A stretch of DNA of 64,000 nucleotides, taken from positions 186,001-250,000 of the forward strand of contig NZ_OY776223.1 of NCBI RefSeq assembly GCF_963675395.1, read 5' to 3'. The position numbers and the translations under genes were made by a program. Source of the stretch: an uncultured Vibrio sp. (GTDB lineage: Bacteria > Pseudomonadota > Gammaproteobacteria > Enterobacterales > Vibrionaceae). The notes below the pieces were generated by a model that saw nothing but the letters and a program-made list of their open reading frames with translations, did no database searches and was not told the origin of the DNA. Positions 44,933 to 53,919 of this stretch are shown one piece after another (positions within the stretch are counted from its first letter, which is position 1; each line of letters starts with the position of its first letter).

Positions 44933-45448
44933 ATGAAAACAAAACTCTCGTTATTGGCTTTGGCGTTGTGCTCAACGTCGGCGTTTGCTGATTCATGGCT
45001 TTATGCTGGTGGTCAAATAGGTCAATCTGACATTGAAGGCGAAAGTGATACAACCTACGGTGTGCATGTTGGTACGGGAATTCTGCCATTAATTGGTATT
45101 GAGGCCGGCTATTTTAACCATGGTAAAGTCGATCTGTCTGTGGATGGCACAAAAGGTGACGGTGACTTCTCTTCTCTCTATTTGGCAGTTAAGCCAAGCA
45201 TTGATTTTGGGCCTTTCCATATCTATGCCAAGGGAGGCATAAACGCCTTTAACGTTGACTATAAAGGTTCATTAAGTGCTATCGATAAAGATGATGGCGT
45301 CTCTTACATGTATGGCGTAGGAGCAGAGTACTTCTTATTAGATAACATGTCTGTTGGTGCGAGTTACCAGGCTTTTGGAGTTGATATCGATGGCGACAGC
45401 GATTCTCTTAGCAGCTTTACTGGCAACGTCACATTCCACTTCTTATAA
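44933..45448 (+). CDS. Outer-membrane beta-barrel protein (second of a tandem pair)
   Basis: Paralogue of the preceding gene, 171 residues. The signal peptide (MKTKLSLLALALCSTSAFA) is followed by DSWLYAGGQIGQSD and HVGTGILPLIGIEAGYFN, nearly the same as in the twin, and the shared KPSIDFGPFHIYAKGGI. Loops differ more than strands. The ATG at 44933 follows AAAGGA at a good distance. A separate promoter is likely because of the terminator in front. Confidence 0.82.
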   Translation: MKTKLSLLALALCSTSAFADSWLYAGGQIGQSDIEGESDTTYGVHVGTGILPLIGIEAGYFNHGKVDLSVDGTKGDGDFSSLYLAVKPSIDFGPFHIYAKGGINAFNVDYKGSLSAIDKDDGVSYMYGVGAEYFLLDNMSVGASYQAFGVDIDGDSDSLSSFTGNVTFHFL

Positions 45449-45494
45449 AAATCTCTCGCAAGCAAACTGAATTTTAGTTTTTTGTGTCAGCATT

Positions 45495-45536
45495 AAGGTG
45501 GTCGTATCCCATTTGAGGATGGCCACCTTTTTGTAT
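45495..45536 (+). terminator. Terminator after the second barrel gene
   Basis: AAGGTGGTC and GGCCACCTT (with a wobble) form a 9-bp stem with a 22-base loop followed by TTTTG. It ends the barrel gene. Confidence 0.65.
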
Positions 45537-45794
45537 CGTGACTATCTCGGTCTGAGATCAACAGCAACCAAAGCAAGAGATAATCGTTAGACATCATACC
45601 TTATATTTTGCATTTTTGAGCGTCACTGAAAATGAAATGTCTTAAAAATGCAATATAAACATCATTTTTGCATAAATTTGTGACTAATGTTAGTATGCAC
45701 CGCGATTGAAAACTTTAGAGCTCAAATTATTGGAGGGCGTGTTGGGGTTCTTCTCATTTGAGGAGCGTTTCAAATTAACGTTAAATTTGTATTT
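45537..45794 (+). promoter_or_regulatory. Promoter region of the BCCT transporter gene
   Basis: The gap from the end of the barrel gene to the BCCT start is about 345 bases. Beyond the terminator it holds an inverted repeat (TTGCATTTTT at 45608-45617, AAAAATGCAA at 45644-45653) and a candidate promoter at 45668-45696 (TTGCAT-N17-TAGTAT). The repeat could be an operator for an osmotic or choline-responsive regulator. No gene is seen. Confidence 0.45.
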
Positions 45795-47378
45795 ATGGAT
45801 AAAGCTTCATTTAAAAAATATAGTATCGAGACTACAGATTATCAGGTAGGACAGGATAACGTACAGAGGTGGGGATTTGATGTTCACAACCCTGTATTCG
45901 GAATCAGCGCCGGTCTTATCGTTTTATGTCTTGTTGCACTTCTTTTAGTTGACCCAAATACCGCTCGTGACGCTTTAAACGGTGTTAAAAATGGAATCAT
46001 CGAGCAATTTGATGCGTTTTTCATGTGGTCAGCCAACTTCTTCGTATTATTCGCCGTTGTCTTGTTGTTGTCTCCTCTGGGTAAAATTCGTCTAGGCGGT
46101 AAGGACGCAACCCCCGATCATTCAAGAGTGTCTTGGTTATCCATGCTTTTTGCTGCAGGTATGGGTATTGGACTTCTGTTCTGGAGTGTTGCTGAACCAA
46201 CCGCTTACTTCACTGACTGGTGGGGAATGCCGTTAAACGCAGAACCATACTCTGAAGAGGCGAGATCCTTGGCGATGGCTGCGACCATGTTTCACTGGGG
46301 TGTTCATGGCTGGGGCATCTATGCACTTGTCGCACTTGCGCTTGCCTTCTTTGCTTTTAACAAAGGGTTGCCTCTGTCACTACGTTCTGCTTTTTACCCA
46401 ATCTTTGGTGACCGCGCATGGGGTTGGTTAGGGCATGTTATTGATATCCTAGCAGTACTCTCGACTCTGTTTGGTTTGGCGACGTCGTTAGGTTTGGGTG
46501 CACAGCAAGCGACGAGTGGTATCAACCATGTGTTTGGTTTCGACGGCGCTATCGGTACACAAATGATTGTGATCGCCTTTGTAACTTTCATTGCAGTACT
46601 TTCGGTGATTCGTGGTATCGATGGTGGCGTGAAGGTACTAAGTAATGTCAACATGGTGGTTGCTTTTGCCCTGCTTATTTTCATTACCTTCATCAGCTTT
46701 GATACGGCATTTACGTCGATTGTTGATACGACTAAAGCGTATATTGAGTACATCATTCCTCTAAGTAATCCACACGGTCGTGAGGATGAAACTTGGATGC
46801 AAGGTTGGACAGTATTCTACTGGGCTTGGTGGGTTTCTTGGTCACCATTTGTCGGTATGTTCATCGCACGCGTATCTAAAGGTCGTACGGTACGAGAGTT
46901 TATTTGTGCGGTTATCATCGTTCCGACAGTGGTAACACTCATCTGGATGGCGATTTTTGGTGGTATTGCACTTGATCAAGTCGTGAATAAAGTTGGTGAA
47001 CTGGGTACGAACGGTCTTACCGATATTTCTCTGACGCTATTCCACGTGTATGACCAACTGCCGTACAGCTCAGTGATCTCGATTCTGTCTATCGGGCTGA
47101 TTCTGGTCTTCTTTGTTACGTCGTCGGATTCAGGCTCTCTGGTTATCGATAGTATTACAGCCGGCGGTAAAATTGATGCGCCAGTGCCTCAACGAATTTT
47201 CTGGGCATGTATTGAGGGTTCAATCGCAGCCGTTATGCTTTGGGTCGGTGGTAAAGAAGCCTTGCAAGCATTGCAGTCAGGCGTGGTAGCAACTGGATTG
47301 CCGTTTACATTAGTTCTACTGGTAATGTGTGTCAGCCTGGTTAAAGGTTTAAGAACTGAGCTACCAGCATACAAATAG
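45795..47378 (+). CDS. BCCT family compatible-solute transporter
   Basis: Sodium- or proton-coupled importer of betaine, choline, carnitine or related solutes, 527 residues with about twelve membrane segments. Family signatures are GMGIGLLFWSVAEP and the TM8-region FYWAWWVSWSPFVGMFIARVSKGRTVREF. The N-terminal tail of about 30 residues is short and there is no long C-terminal osmosensing tail, so substrate and osmotic regulation cannot be assigned. Vibrios usually carry several BCCT proteins for osmoprotection. A terminator follows at 47403. Confidence 0.88.
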   Translation: MDKASFKKYSIETTDYQVGQDNVQRWGFDVHNPVFGISAGLIVLCLVALLLVDPNTARDALNGVKNGIIEQFDAFFMWSANFFVLFAVVLLLSPLGKIRLGGKDATPDHSRVSWLSMLFAAGMGIGLLFWSVAEPTAYFTDWWGMPLNAEPYSEEARSLAMAATMFHWGVHGWGIYALVALALAFFAFNKGLPLSLRSAFYPIFGDRAWGWLGHVIDILAVLSTLFGLATSLGLGAQQATSGINHVFGFDGAIGTQMIVIAFVTFIAVLSVIRGIDGGVKVLSNVNMVVAFALLIFITFISFDTAFTSIVDTTKAYIEYIIPLSNPHGREDETWMQGWTVFYWAWWVSWSPFVGMFIARVSKGRTVREFICAVIIVPTVVTLIWMAIFGGIALDQVVNKVGELGTNGLTDISLTLFHVYDQLPYSSVISILSIGLILVFFVTSSDSGSLVIDSITAGGKIDAPVPQRIFWACIEGSIAAVMLWVGGKEALQALQSGVVATGLPFTLVLLVMCVSLVKGLRTELPAYK

Positions 47379-47402
47379 CCTATCTTAAACAATTATTCTA
47401 AA

Positions 47403-47432
47403 TGTCGAGCGTTATGCGCTCGGCATTTTTGT
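47403..47432 (+). terminator. Terminator after the BCCT gene
   Basis: A 9-bp stem with one wobble (TGTCGAGCG/CGCTCGGCA), loop TTATG, followed by TTTTTG. It ends the single-gene BCCT transcript. Confidence 0.8.
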
Positions 47433-47557
47433 TTAACCCAAACTCGGAATAAGGAAACCAGCAAGTCTTAGTTTACCTCCAGTCCAGATGATTTATTCTT
47501 TCTTTTTCTTTAAATTGCTTTAGAGTTTGTTCGTCTCTTACTTCAAACTTTTAAATC

Positions 47558-47947
47558 ATGCCCATCTCCAAACTCATACTTATTCGCGGGTTACCCGGCT
47601 CTGGAAAAACGACGCTGGCTAAGCAGTTAGCGAATGATCTCGATGCGAAACATTTTGAAGCCGATATGTACTTTGAGACGAAGAGTGGGGAATACCATTT
47701 CAATCCACAGCAACTTCCTCAAGCGCATGAATGGTGCTTCCGTCAAGCTCGAAAATGGTTAAACCAAGGGAAAAGCGTCATAGTAAGTAATACCTTCGTT
47801 CGCCATTGGGAGATGGAGCGCTACCTAGATTTCTGTAAAAAGAAGGGGATTGAAGTTGAAGTAAGAGTTTGTGAAGGAAATTATCAGAGCATTCACAATG
47901 TGCCATTAGCAACCATAGAAAAGATGCGTCACCAGTGGCAGGATTAA
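47558..47947 (+). CDS. Small P-loop kinase/ATPase
   Basis: ATP-binding protein of 129 residues with a Walker A GLPGSGKTT at residues 10-18 and a conserved aromatic-acidic FEADMYFE that recalls the polynucleotide-kinase/zeta-toxin type. The downstream NTFVRHWEM is a likely phosphate-lid Arg. It could phosphorylate a nucleotide, a polynucleotide end or a small metabolite; I cannot decide. No antitoxin-like gene is adjacent. It precedes the DNA ligase gene by about 160 bases. Confidence 0.75.
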   Translation: MPISKLILIRGLPGSGKTTLAKQLANDLDAKHFEADMYFETKSGEYHFNPQQLPQAHEWCFRQARKWLNQGKSVIVSNTFVRHWEMERYLDFCKKKGIEVEVRVCEGNYQSIHNVPLATIEKMRHQWQD

Positions 47948-48109
47948 GTACTTAGCGAGTTATCGATACGGCGCGTCTAAAACCATCTCTAAAGTTGCAA
48001 TACATTACTTGCAATAATTGTTATGAGTCGAAGAATAACTACTGACAAATAGGTTATCGACGAAAGTTGCGCTTCAATATGGGGGCTTTTTTGAACAAGG
48101 TTCCTTCCT

Positions 48110-48952
48110 ATGCCCATAAAAATAACATTGATCGCTCTCGCCGTTATAGCATCCACTCACGTTCAAGCCGAGCCAGCTTTTTCTCCTTTAGTCTGTCTTG
48201 CAGAAACCTATCAAGAAGGGATTGATGTGTCGGAATACTGGTACAGTGAAAAACTGGATGGTATTCGCGCTTACTGGACTGGGCAACACCTTGTAACACG
48301 TAATGGAAACCGTATTTATGCACCGCATTGGTTTACTGAATCATTACCAGAGTACCCTTTGGATGGTGAACTCTGGGCGGGGCGGGGGAACTTTCACCTG
48401 GTTCAGCAAACGGTTCTGGATAAAAAGCCTGTCGACAATGCGTGGCAAAAAATTGATTTTATGTTGTTCGATATGCCTTACTCTGCGGGCGATTACCGAA
48501 AGCGCTATTACAATATCCAAAGTTTAGTGTTTGAACTGGATGAGCCTCACATCAAATATGTGGAACACATGATCATTCAAGATGAAAAGCACTTGTTCAA
48601 CCAACTGGATAAAATATCACTGTCGAACGGGGAAGGTGTCATGTTGCGTAAGGTGTCGAGCCGTTACCAGGCAGGACGTGGTAGTGATTTACTCAAGCTA
48701 AAACATTATGCAGATACCGAAGCTCAGGTGATTGGCCACAAGCCAGGAACGGGCAGACTGTTAGGAATGATGGGCGCTTTATTGGTTCGTATGCCTGACG
48801 GTACAGAGTTTTATATTGGCAGTGGGTTTACCGATGAGTTGCGTCGAAATCCACCAGACCTTGGTTCCACCATCACGTTCAGATACAACGGATTTACTCA
48901 TACTGGAAAACCCAAGTTTGCCCGGTTTTTACGTGAGCGTTCGCAAGAGTAG
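48110..48952 (+). CDS. ATP-dependent DNA ligase with signal peptide (LigE-like)
   Basis: Small ATP-dependent ligase of 280 residues with a Sec signal peptide (first 20 residues, ending HVQA) and thus probably periplasmic. The adenylation-site motif is EKLDGIRAYW with nucleophile Lys48; the acidic YPLDGELWAGRGNF, FMLFDMP, GEGVMLRK and DLLKLKHY follow in order as nucleotidyltransferase motifs. The OB-fold is compact (ITFRYNGFTHTGKPKFARF). Such ligases have been proposed to join DNA taken up from outside. It is separated by a weak context from the P-loop kinase gene. Confidence 0.9.
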   Translation: MPIKITLIALAVIASTHVQAEPAFSPLVCLAETYQEGIDVSEYWYSEKLDGIRAYWTGQHLVTRNGNRIYAPHWFTESLPEYPLDGELWAGRGNFHLVQQTVLDKKPVDNAWQKIDFMLFDMPYSAGDYRKRYYNIQSLVFELDEPHIKYVEHMIIQDEKHLFNQLDKISLSNGEGVMLRKVSSRYQAGRGSDLLKLKHYADTEAQVIGHKPGTGRLLGMMGALLVRMPDGTEFYIGSGFTDELRRNPPDLGSTITFRYNGFTHTGKPKFARFLRERSQE

Positions 48953-48965
48953 GCTCGCCAGATTT

Positions 48966-49974
48966 TTAATTAATGACGTTTCCGACAGTGATACCACAAC
49001 GCTTAAAAAGACCCTGCCAGAACTTCACATGCTCTAGGGTCTTTTCTCTGAAAGTGTTATGAGCATCAGCCAGCCCATACATCTCACCATGAAGCGCTAA
49101 TCTTTCTTCAACCAATGTAACGCCACTATTCAGACGTTGATAGGTACTGTCTAAATAGGCAAGATACGGTTGAACTTCTTCTACATAGATGGTTTGAAAC
49201 ACATTGTTCAAGTAGCGAAACTTGGAGATATCTCGATTCTTGCCGCAAATGATCTTGCTCTGGTTTTGTTCGAGTAATTGGGTGGTCTTTTCCATCCAGC
49301 GGGACGCGTTCGCGATAGAATAGTAAAGTCGGCCTACTAGACGGGATTTCTCCAACTCTTCTTGGTATTGCACGATGCGGATGTCCGGTAATCGAGAGAT
49401 AGTTTTATGAGGAGTTTCATACATATTGTTTAGAATGTTAAAAGCTTTGCTCACAACCGCAATCTGATTTTTGTCATCGACGGATAGCCAATCCGAAGCC
49501 GTGAGCTGCTTTTGCATTGTATCACTGGCTAATAGCAAGTTATCCAGGTGAGTGGGAAGGTGGTGCCATTTTTGTCCGTACAATTGCTCTAGCCTTTCTC
49601 TCATCATCATCACTAATTTCAAACTCAGACAAACATGAGTTTAGCGTTCGGAGTAACGACGTCTGATAATCTAAATCGTGAAAGGCATCCTGCACTTTAC
49701 CCAGTTGTGAATTTTTATCGGCTAATAAGTTGAAAAGACCACACTGGCGAAGTTGATAACTTTCGAGAAGGCCGAGTGTTAGTCTCGGCAAAGGGTGGAA
49801 TAAATCACGGCGAGGGGCGATTGTGATGGCGGGTAAGGGCTCAATTTCCGTGCTTGAAACCTCAATTACATTCGCTAAGCGTTGATGATACTTGTCCAGC
49901 ATCGCTTGTTCAGGGTTGAACAAGTCATTGCAACCAGTAAGCAGTATTATTGAGAATAGTAGTGTTAAACGCAC
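48966..49974 (-). pseudogene. DUF3080-like lipoprotein gene broken by a frameshift
   Basis: Two minus-strand frames that overlap at 49540-49622 together give one DUF3080-type protein of about 330 residues. The upstream frame starts MRLTLLFSIILLTGCNDLF, with a lipobox Cys, and stays in frame to about EISDDDERK (49605). The downstream frame continues from about REQLEQ-like RERLEQLYGQKWHHLP to the stop at 48966. The switch falls in a GAT/GA repeat (GATGATGATGAGAGAAAGG). A two-base loss or one-base gain there would cause it. It may be a sequencing error, a true pseudogene or phase variation. Confidence 0.75.
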
Positions 49975-50041
49975 ATTGCTCCCTTCTAAACACTTGCTGT
50001 GTTTCGTTTATAAGTATACCTGGCTGAAGTTCTATTCGATC

Positions 50042-50066
50042 AAAAAAGCCAGCAAGTCGCTGGCTT
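50042..50066 (-). terminator. Terminator after norM
   Basis: Read on the minus strand, AAGCCAGC and GCTGGCTT enclose a 5-base loop, followed by TTTTTTG. It closes the norM transcript. Confidence 0.85.
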
Positions 50067-50086
50067 AGATCTTCAAATGAAATGAG

Positions 50087-51457
50087 TTACTGGACCGAAA
50101 AGTTCAACTGAACTTCCGGTTTTTGGTGGTGCATCCAGCGTAGTCTGACACCCAATAACAGAGCGGCAGTCGATAGGCCTATGATAAAACCGATCCAGAA
50201 ACCTTGTGCTCCCATTGGCTCAACGATCCAATTAGTACGCCCTAGAATGTAACCCATCGGTAAGCCGAAAATCCAATAAGCGACGAAGGTGCGATTAAAA
50301 ATAGCGCGCATGTCTTTATATCCACGTAACGCACCTGCCGCGATAACCTGGATAGCATCAGTAAACTGATAAATGGCCGCGAGCAGTAAGAGTTGCATTG
50401 CTAGTTTGATAACTTCTTGGTTGCTGGTATACAGCTCTGCGACGAACTCACGGAATACCACAGTTAGAAATGCTGTCACGACGGTCATTGCGGTACCGAC
50501 CATAATGCCAACTCGTGATGCTACTCGAGCACCTGCAACACTTTCTTCCCCCAATTTATGCCCGACTCGAATACTGACAGCGGCACCAACGCTCATGGGC
50601 AACATGAAGACAAGCGTAGAAAAGTTAATCGCCACTTGGTGAGCTGCGACAATAATTGGGCCGAGTGGGGACACCAACAGTGCAACAACAGCAAACAGCG
50701 TCACTTCAAAAAATAGTGCTGCAGCAACGGGAAACCCAAGCTTAAACAGACGAATTTGTGCTTTCAGTTGTGGTGGATGGAATTCAGCGAAGATATTGAT
50801 GTTCTTTAATCGCTCAGACGTCATCACGTAGAACAAAAGAAGCGCAAACATGATCCAGTAAACGATCGTGGTTGCGACACCGCAACCTACACCGCCCAGT
50901 TCTGGCGCCCCAAACTTGCCGTAAACGAAAATCCAGTTCAACGGGATGTTCAATAATAACCCAATAAAACCAATAACCATGGCAGGTTTAGTCAACGACA
51001 TGCCATCGGTAAAACTTCTCAAAGCCTGAAACAGGAGGAAAGCCGGGACGGCTAAGATTACCGCGTAGATATAGCCGATGGTTTTCTCCGCCATGAGCGC
51101 TTCTATGTCCATGAACCCAAGAATCAGTTGAGTCTGCAATAGCACCACAATAATAGGGATGCTAACGAATAGCGCCATGGCGATGCCTTGCTGGATCTCG
51201 AAAGGTATTTTTACCCGACGACCAGAGCCGTTAAGCTGTGCAACAACAGGTACCAACGCCATTAACAAGCCAATACCAAATAAAATCGATGGTAGCCAAA
51301 TACTTGAAGCCACAGACACGGCTGCCATGTCAGTAGCGCTAACGCCACCTGCCATTACAGTATCGACAAAACCCATGCCAGTTTGAGCGACGGAAGCGAT
51401 CAATACTGGGGTAGCCAACTTAATAAGACTCGACGCTTCTTCTTTATAGTGCTGCAC
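50087..51457 (-). CDS. norM: MATE family multidrug efflux pump NorM
   Basis: Sodium-driven multidrug exporter in the inner membrane, 456 residues, about twelve membrane segments. The core sequence ASVAQTGMGFVDTVMAGGVSA and VIGFIGLLLNIPLNWIFVYG is nearly the same as in V. parahaemolyticus and V. cholerae NorM as I recall them. The start is GTG at 51457 (VQHYKEEASSLIK) with TTGGAG six bases ahead; the open frame upstream adds 18 residues with no ribosome site, and the chosen length equals the known protein. It diverges from ribE. Confidence 0.93.
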   Translation of the reverse strand: MQHYKEEASSLIKLATPVLIASVAQTGMGFVDTVMAGGVSATDMAAVSVASSIWLPSILFGIGLLMALVPVVAQLNGSGRRVKIPFEIQQGIAMALFVSIPIIVVLLQTQLILGFMDIEALMAEKTIGYIYAVILAVPAFLLFQALRSFTDGMSLTKPAMVIGFIGLLLNIPLNWIFVYGKFGAPELGGVGCGVATTIVYWIMFALLLFYVMTSERLKNINIFAEFHPPQLKAQIRLFKLGFPVAAALFFEVTLFAVVALLVSPLGPIIVAAHQVAINFSTLVFMLPMSVGAAVSIRVGHKLGEESVAGARVASRVGIMVGTAMTVVTAFLTVVFREFVAELYTSNQEVIKLAMQLLLLAAIYQFTDAIQVIAAGALRGYKDMRAIFNRTFVAYWIFGLPMGYILGRTNWIVEPMGAQGFWIGFIIGLSTAALLLGVRLRWMHHQKPEVQLNFSVQ

Positions 51458-51738
51458 GAAATACTCCAAGGCGCAAAGAGAGATTGAAAGAATGAGAGTG
51501 CTCGAGAACAAAAGAGGTGATGGACTGACCTAGCGGTTGATCTTAACCATGATAAGGTGGAAAAATGTCTCAGAGAGCCTCCGCGCAAATGATAAACAAT
51601 TGTATCTTTTTATGCCATACCTTTAACTGCATATTAACTTGAAAACAGTTTATAGTAGCTCAATAGAGGAAAGGTAAACGCGTAGAAATAAACACCTCTC
51701 TAGCGTTGTAGTAGAGATCAGACAAGCAGGTATAAACA

Positions 51739-52350
51739 ATGTTTACTGGAATAGTACAGGGCACGGCAACAGTCGTGAAGATTGAGAAGAAAGAGCGTTT
51801 TCAAACCCATGTCATCGAGTTAGATGGGTCCCTTCTTGACGGATTAGAAATAGGGGCTTCCGTAGCACAGAATGGGTGTTGCCTGACAGTCACTCAGATT
51901 GATGGAAAGCACATTAGTTTTGATTTGATGCAAGCAACGCTAGCATTAACTAATCTTGGCTTGCTAGATGAAGGGCAAGAAGTCAATATCGAACGAGCGG
52001 CCAAGTTCGGTGATGAAATCGGTGGCCACAATATGTCTGGTCATATTAGCTTAATGGCCACAATTTTTGATGTCATTGATACCCCAAACAACCGCACCAT
52101 TTGGTTCGAGCTACCAAATGAATCAATGAAATATGTGTTGGCTAAAGGCTATATTGGCATCGATGGTTGCTCGTTGACGATTGGCGAGGTAGAAGACAAC
52201 CGTTTCTCTGTACATTTGATTCCTGAAACGCTGCAAAGAACACTATTCGGCGGTAGGAAAGTGGGTGATCGCGTCAACATCGAGTTTGACCCGCAAACTC
52301 AAGCGATCGTCGATACTGTCGAACGCGTATTGGCAGCAAAACAAATTTAA
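51739..52350 (+). CDS. ribE: Riboflavin synthase alpha chain
   Basis: Enzyme of riboflavin biosynthesis that dismutates two lumazines to riboflavin. The 203-residue product has two similar lumazine-binding barrels, opening with [10 protein letters not shown] and the internal repeat at about residue 100 ([14 protein letters not shown]). The [13 protein letters not shown] and GFIGIDG-like [14 protein letters not shown] pairs mark the two halves. It is about ten residues shorter than the E. coli protein at the C-terminus. It diverges from norM; the 281-base gap between them holds both promoters. Confidence 0.92.
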   Translation: MFTGIVQGTATVVKIEKKERFQTHVIELDGSLLDGLEIGASVAQNGCCLTVTQIDGKHISFDLMQATLALTNLGLLDEGQEVNIERAAKFGDEIGGHNMSGHISLMATIFDVIDTPNNRTIWFELPNESMKYVLAKGYIGIDGCSLTIGEVEDNRFSVHLIPETLQRTLFGGRKVGDRVNIEFDPQTQAIVDTVERVLAAKQI

Positions 52351-52370
52351 GCACAGTAATGCTTATACAT

Positions 52371-52404
52371 AAGTAAAAAGGAGCATGATTGCTCCTTTTT
52401 ACTT
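52371..52404. terminator. Bidirectional terminator after ribE
   Basis: AAGTAAAAAGGAGCA and TGCTCCTTTTTACTT form a 15-bp stem with a 4-base loop. It overlaps the last codon of the convergent CPXCG gene by two bases and serves both. Confidence 0.8.
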
Positions 52405-52597
52405 ATTCGTAGTTATCATCTACGAACAGCTCTACTTTGTTATTCAGCTCATCCACATGCATGTTGAGGTGAATCGCGTGACAACAAGCCGGGCAGTCAT
52501 CATAAAACTCTTGGTCACCATTACTGGCGTCTAAAGTTATACCTATTGAGTGCCCACAATGCGGACATTTTACGTGCCTTTCAGTATAGTTTTTCAT
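52403..52597 (-). CDS. CPXCG-motif cysteine-rich small protein
   Basis: Zinc-ribbon-type protein of 64 residues. Two Cys pairs, KCPHCGH and DDCPACCH, make one metal site; the rest (IGITLDASNGDQEFYDD, MHVDELNNKVELFVDD) is acidic. This matches the CPXCG family of unknown function found widely in gammaproteobacteria. No signal peptide. It is a single gene opposite ribE. Confidence 0.88.
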   Translation of the reverse strand: MKNYTERHVKCPHCGHSIGITLDASNGDQEFYDDCPACCHAIHLNMHVDELNNKVELFVDDNYE

Positions 52598-52828
52598 ACA
52601 ACAACTCCTGGTATTGAAGGGCTTTTAAAACAATAGATTGTGGAAGCGCAGCCCTATCACTTGCTTTGTCTCAACATCGAGAGATACTTAAATATTAAGT
52701 GTAGTTGTTGCTATTTGAATCGAAATAAGTACAAAGTTTGACCCCAAACTCAACCCTGAATCTGGGGGTAATTTCTAAAGTGACATGCCTCGAGGTTTTA
52801 CATTATGCAACGTTTGTGCTATTTCAAA

Positions 52829-53695
52829 TCAAACAGACATAATCTTGTTGATTGTGAGTTGCGCTTGCTCTAAATAATGCCCGCCAAACAGATTGCAATG
52901 GTTGAGGACGTGGTAGAGGTTATAGATTTCTTTACGTTCCTCATAGCCTGGTACTAGTGGTGCAACTGATTCATATCCTTGATAAAATTCTGGTCTAAAT
53001 CCACCAAACAACTCGGTCATCGCAATGTCGCACTCCCTGTCACCCCAGTAGCATGCCGGGTCGAAACAAATGGGGCCGACAGGCGTTACAGCAGCATTGC
53101 CATTCCATAAGTCACCATGCAATAAAGAAGGCTCTGGCGTGTGATTCGACAAAAGCTGTTTCACGACGTTAACAAAGTCCTCAATATCAACCAAAGTTAC
53201 CCCTTTTTCTTTCAGCAATTGTAATTGCCATCCGATGCGCTGTTCAGCAAAGAATGTGCACCACTTTTTATGCCACTGATTCGGTTGTAATGTGGACCCT
53301 AAGTAGTTGTCAGTATCAAATCCAAATTCTTTCTGCTCACCCCATTGGTGTAATTGAGCAAGCTGTTGACCAAACAAGAAACTGTTTTGCGCATCCTCTA
53401 ATGGTTTAGTTGGAAGGTAATTCAGAATTAAGAAAGAAATATTCTTTGTTTTGCCGACCAGTACGACCTCTGGAACAAATACGGTGGAAGTTTCACGTAA
53501 CAGATGCAGACTCTCAGCCTCAACTTGGAATTGAGACAAAAAATCACGATCGTTAATCTTTACGAAATAGCGTTGCTCGCCATCATTGATCATATAGCTT
53601 TCGCTAATATCTCCACCGGAAAGACGAACTTTTTCGATGATTTGATATTCAAATAACAGCGTATCAGAAAGCTGTTGCGATATTGCTTGCCACAT
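52829..53695 (-). CDS. Fructosamine kinase family protein
   Basis: Aminoglycoside-kinase-fold protein of 288 residues that should phosphorylate fructosamines or ribulosamines (protein deglycation). Visible are the nucleotide part YFVKIN, the catalytic LLHGDLWNGN and the metal site FDPACYWGDRECDIAM. Length matches the bacterial FN3K family when started at the ATG 53695 (MWQAISQQL); an open frame runs 28 codons further up without support. Single gene. Confidence 0.88.
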   Translation of the reverse strand: MWQAISQQLSDTLLFEYQIIEKVRLSGGDISESYMINDGEQRYFVKINDRDFLSQFQVEAESLHLLRETSTVFVPEVVLVGKTKNISFLILNYLPTKPLEDAQNSFLFGQQLAQLHQWGEQKEFGFDTDNYLGSTLQPNQWHKKWCTFFAEQRIGWQLQLLKEKGVTLVDIEDFVNVVKQLLSNHTPEPSLLHGDLWNGNAAVTPVGPICFDPACYWGDRECDIAMTELFGGFRPEFYQGYESVAPLVPGYEERKEIYNLYHVLNHCNLFGGHYLEQAQLTINKIMSV

Positions 53696-53919
53696 ACAAA
53701 ACCTCGTGAATATGTTTAACCACCAATAGTTTAGGATAAACGACGAGAAATTGGCGCGGAGCTGCGCATACTTGAGCAATAAATTTTTGAATCAGTTAAC
53801 GAAATTTACATAAGTGTGAATCATATCGCTCATAAGTTTATGATTTATCGCCTTAACAGATGGTTATGTATCCACACAACATGTATTATTATTTTTTTGA
53901 TTTTAGTTCCATTGATAGC

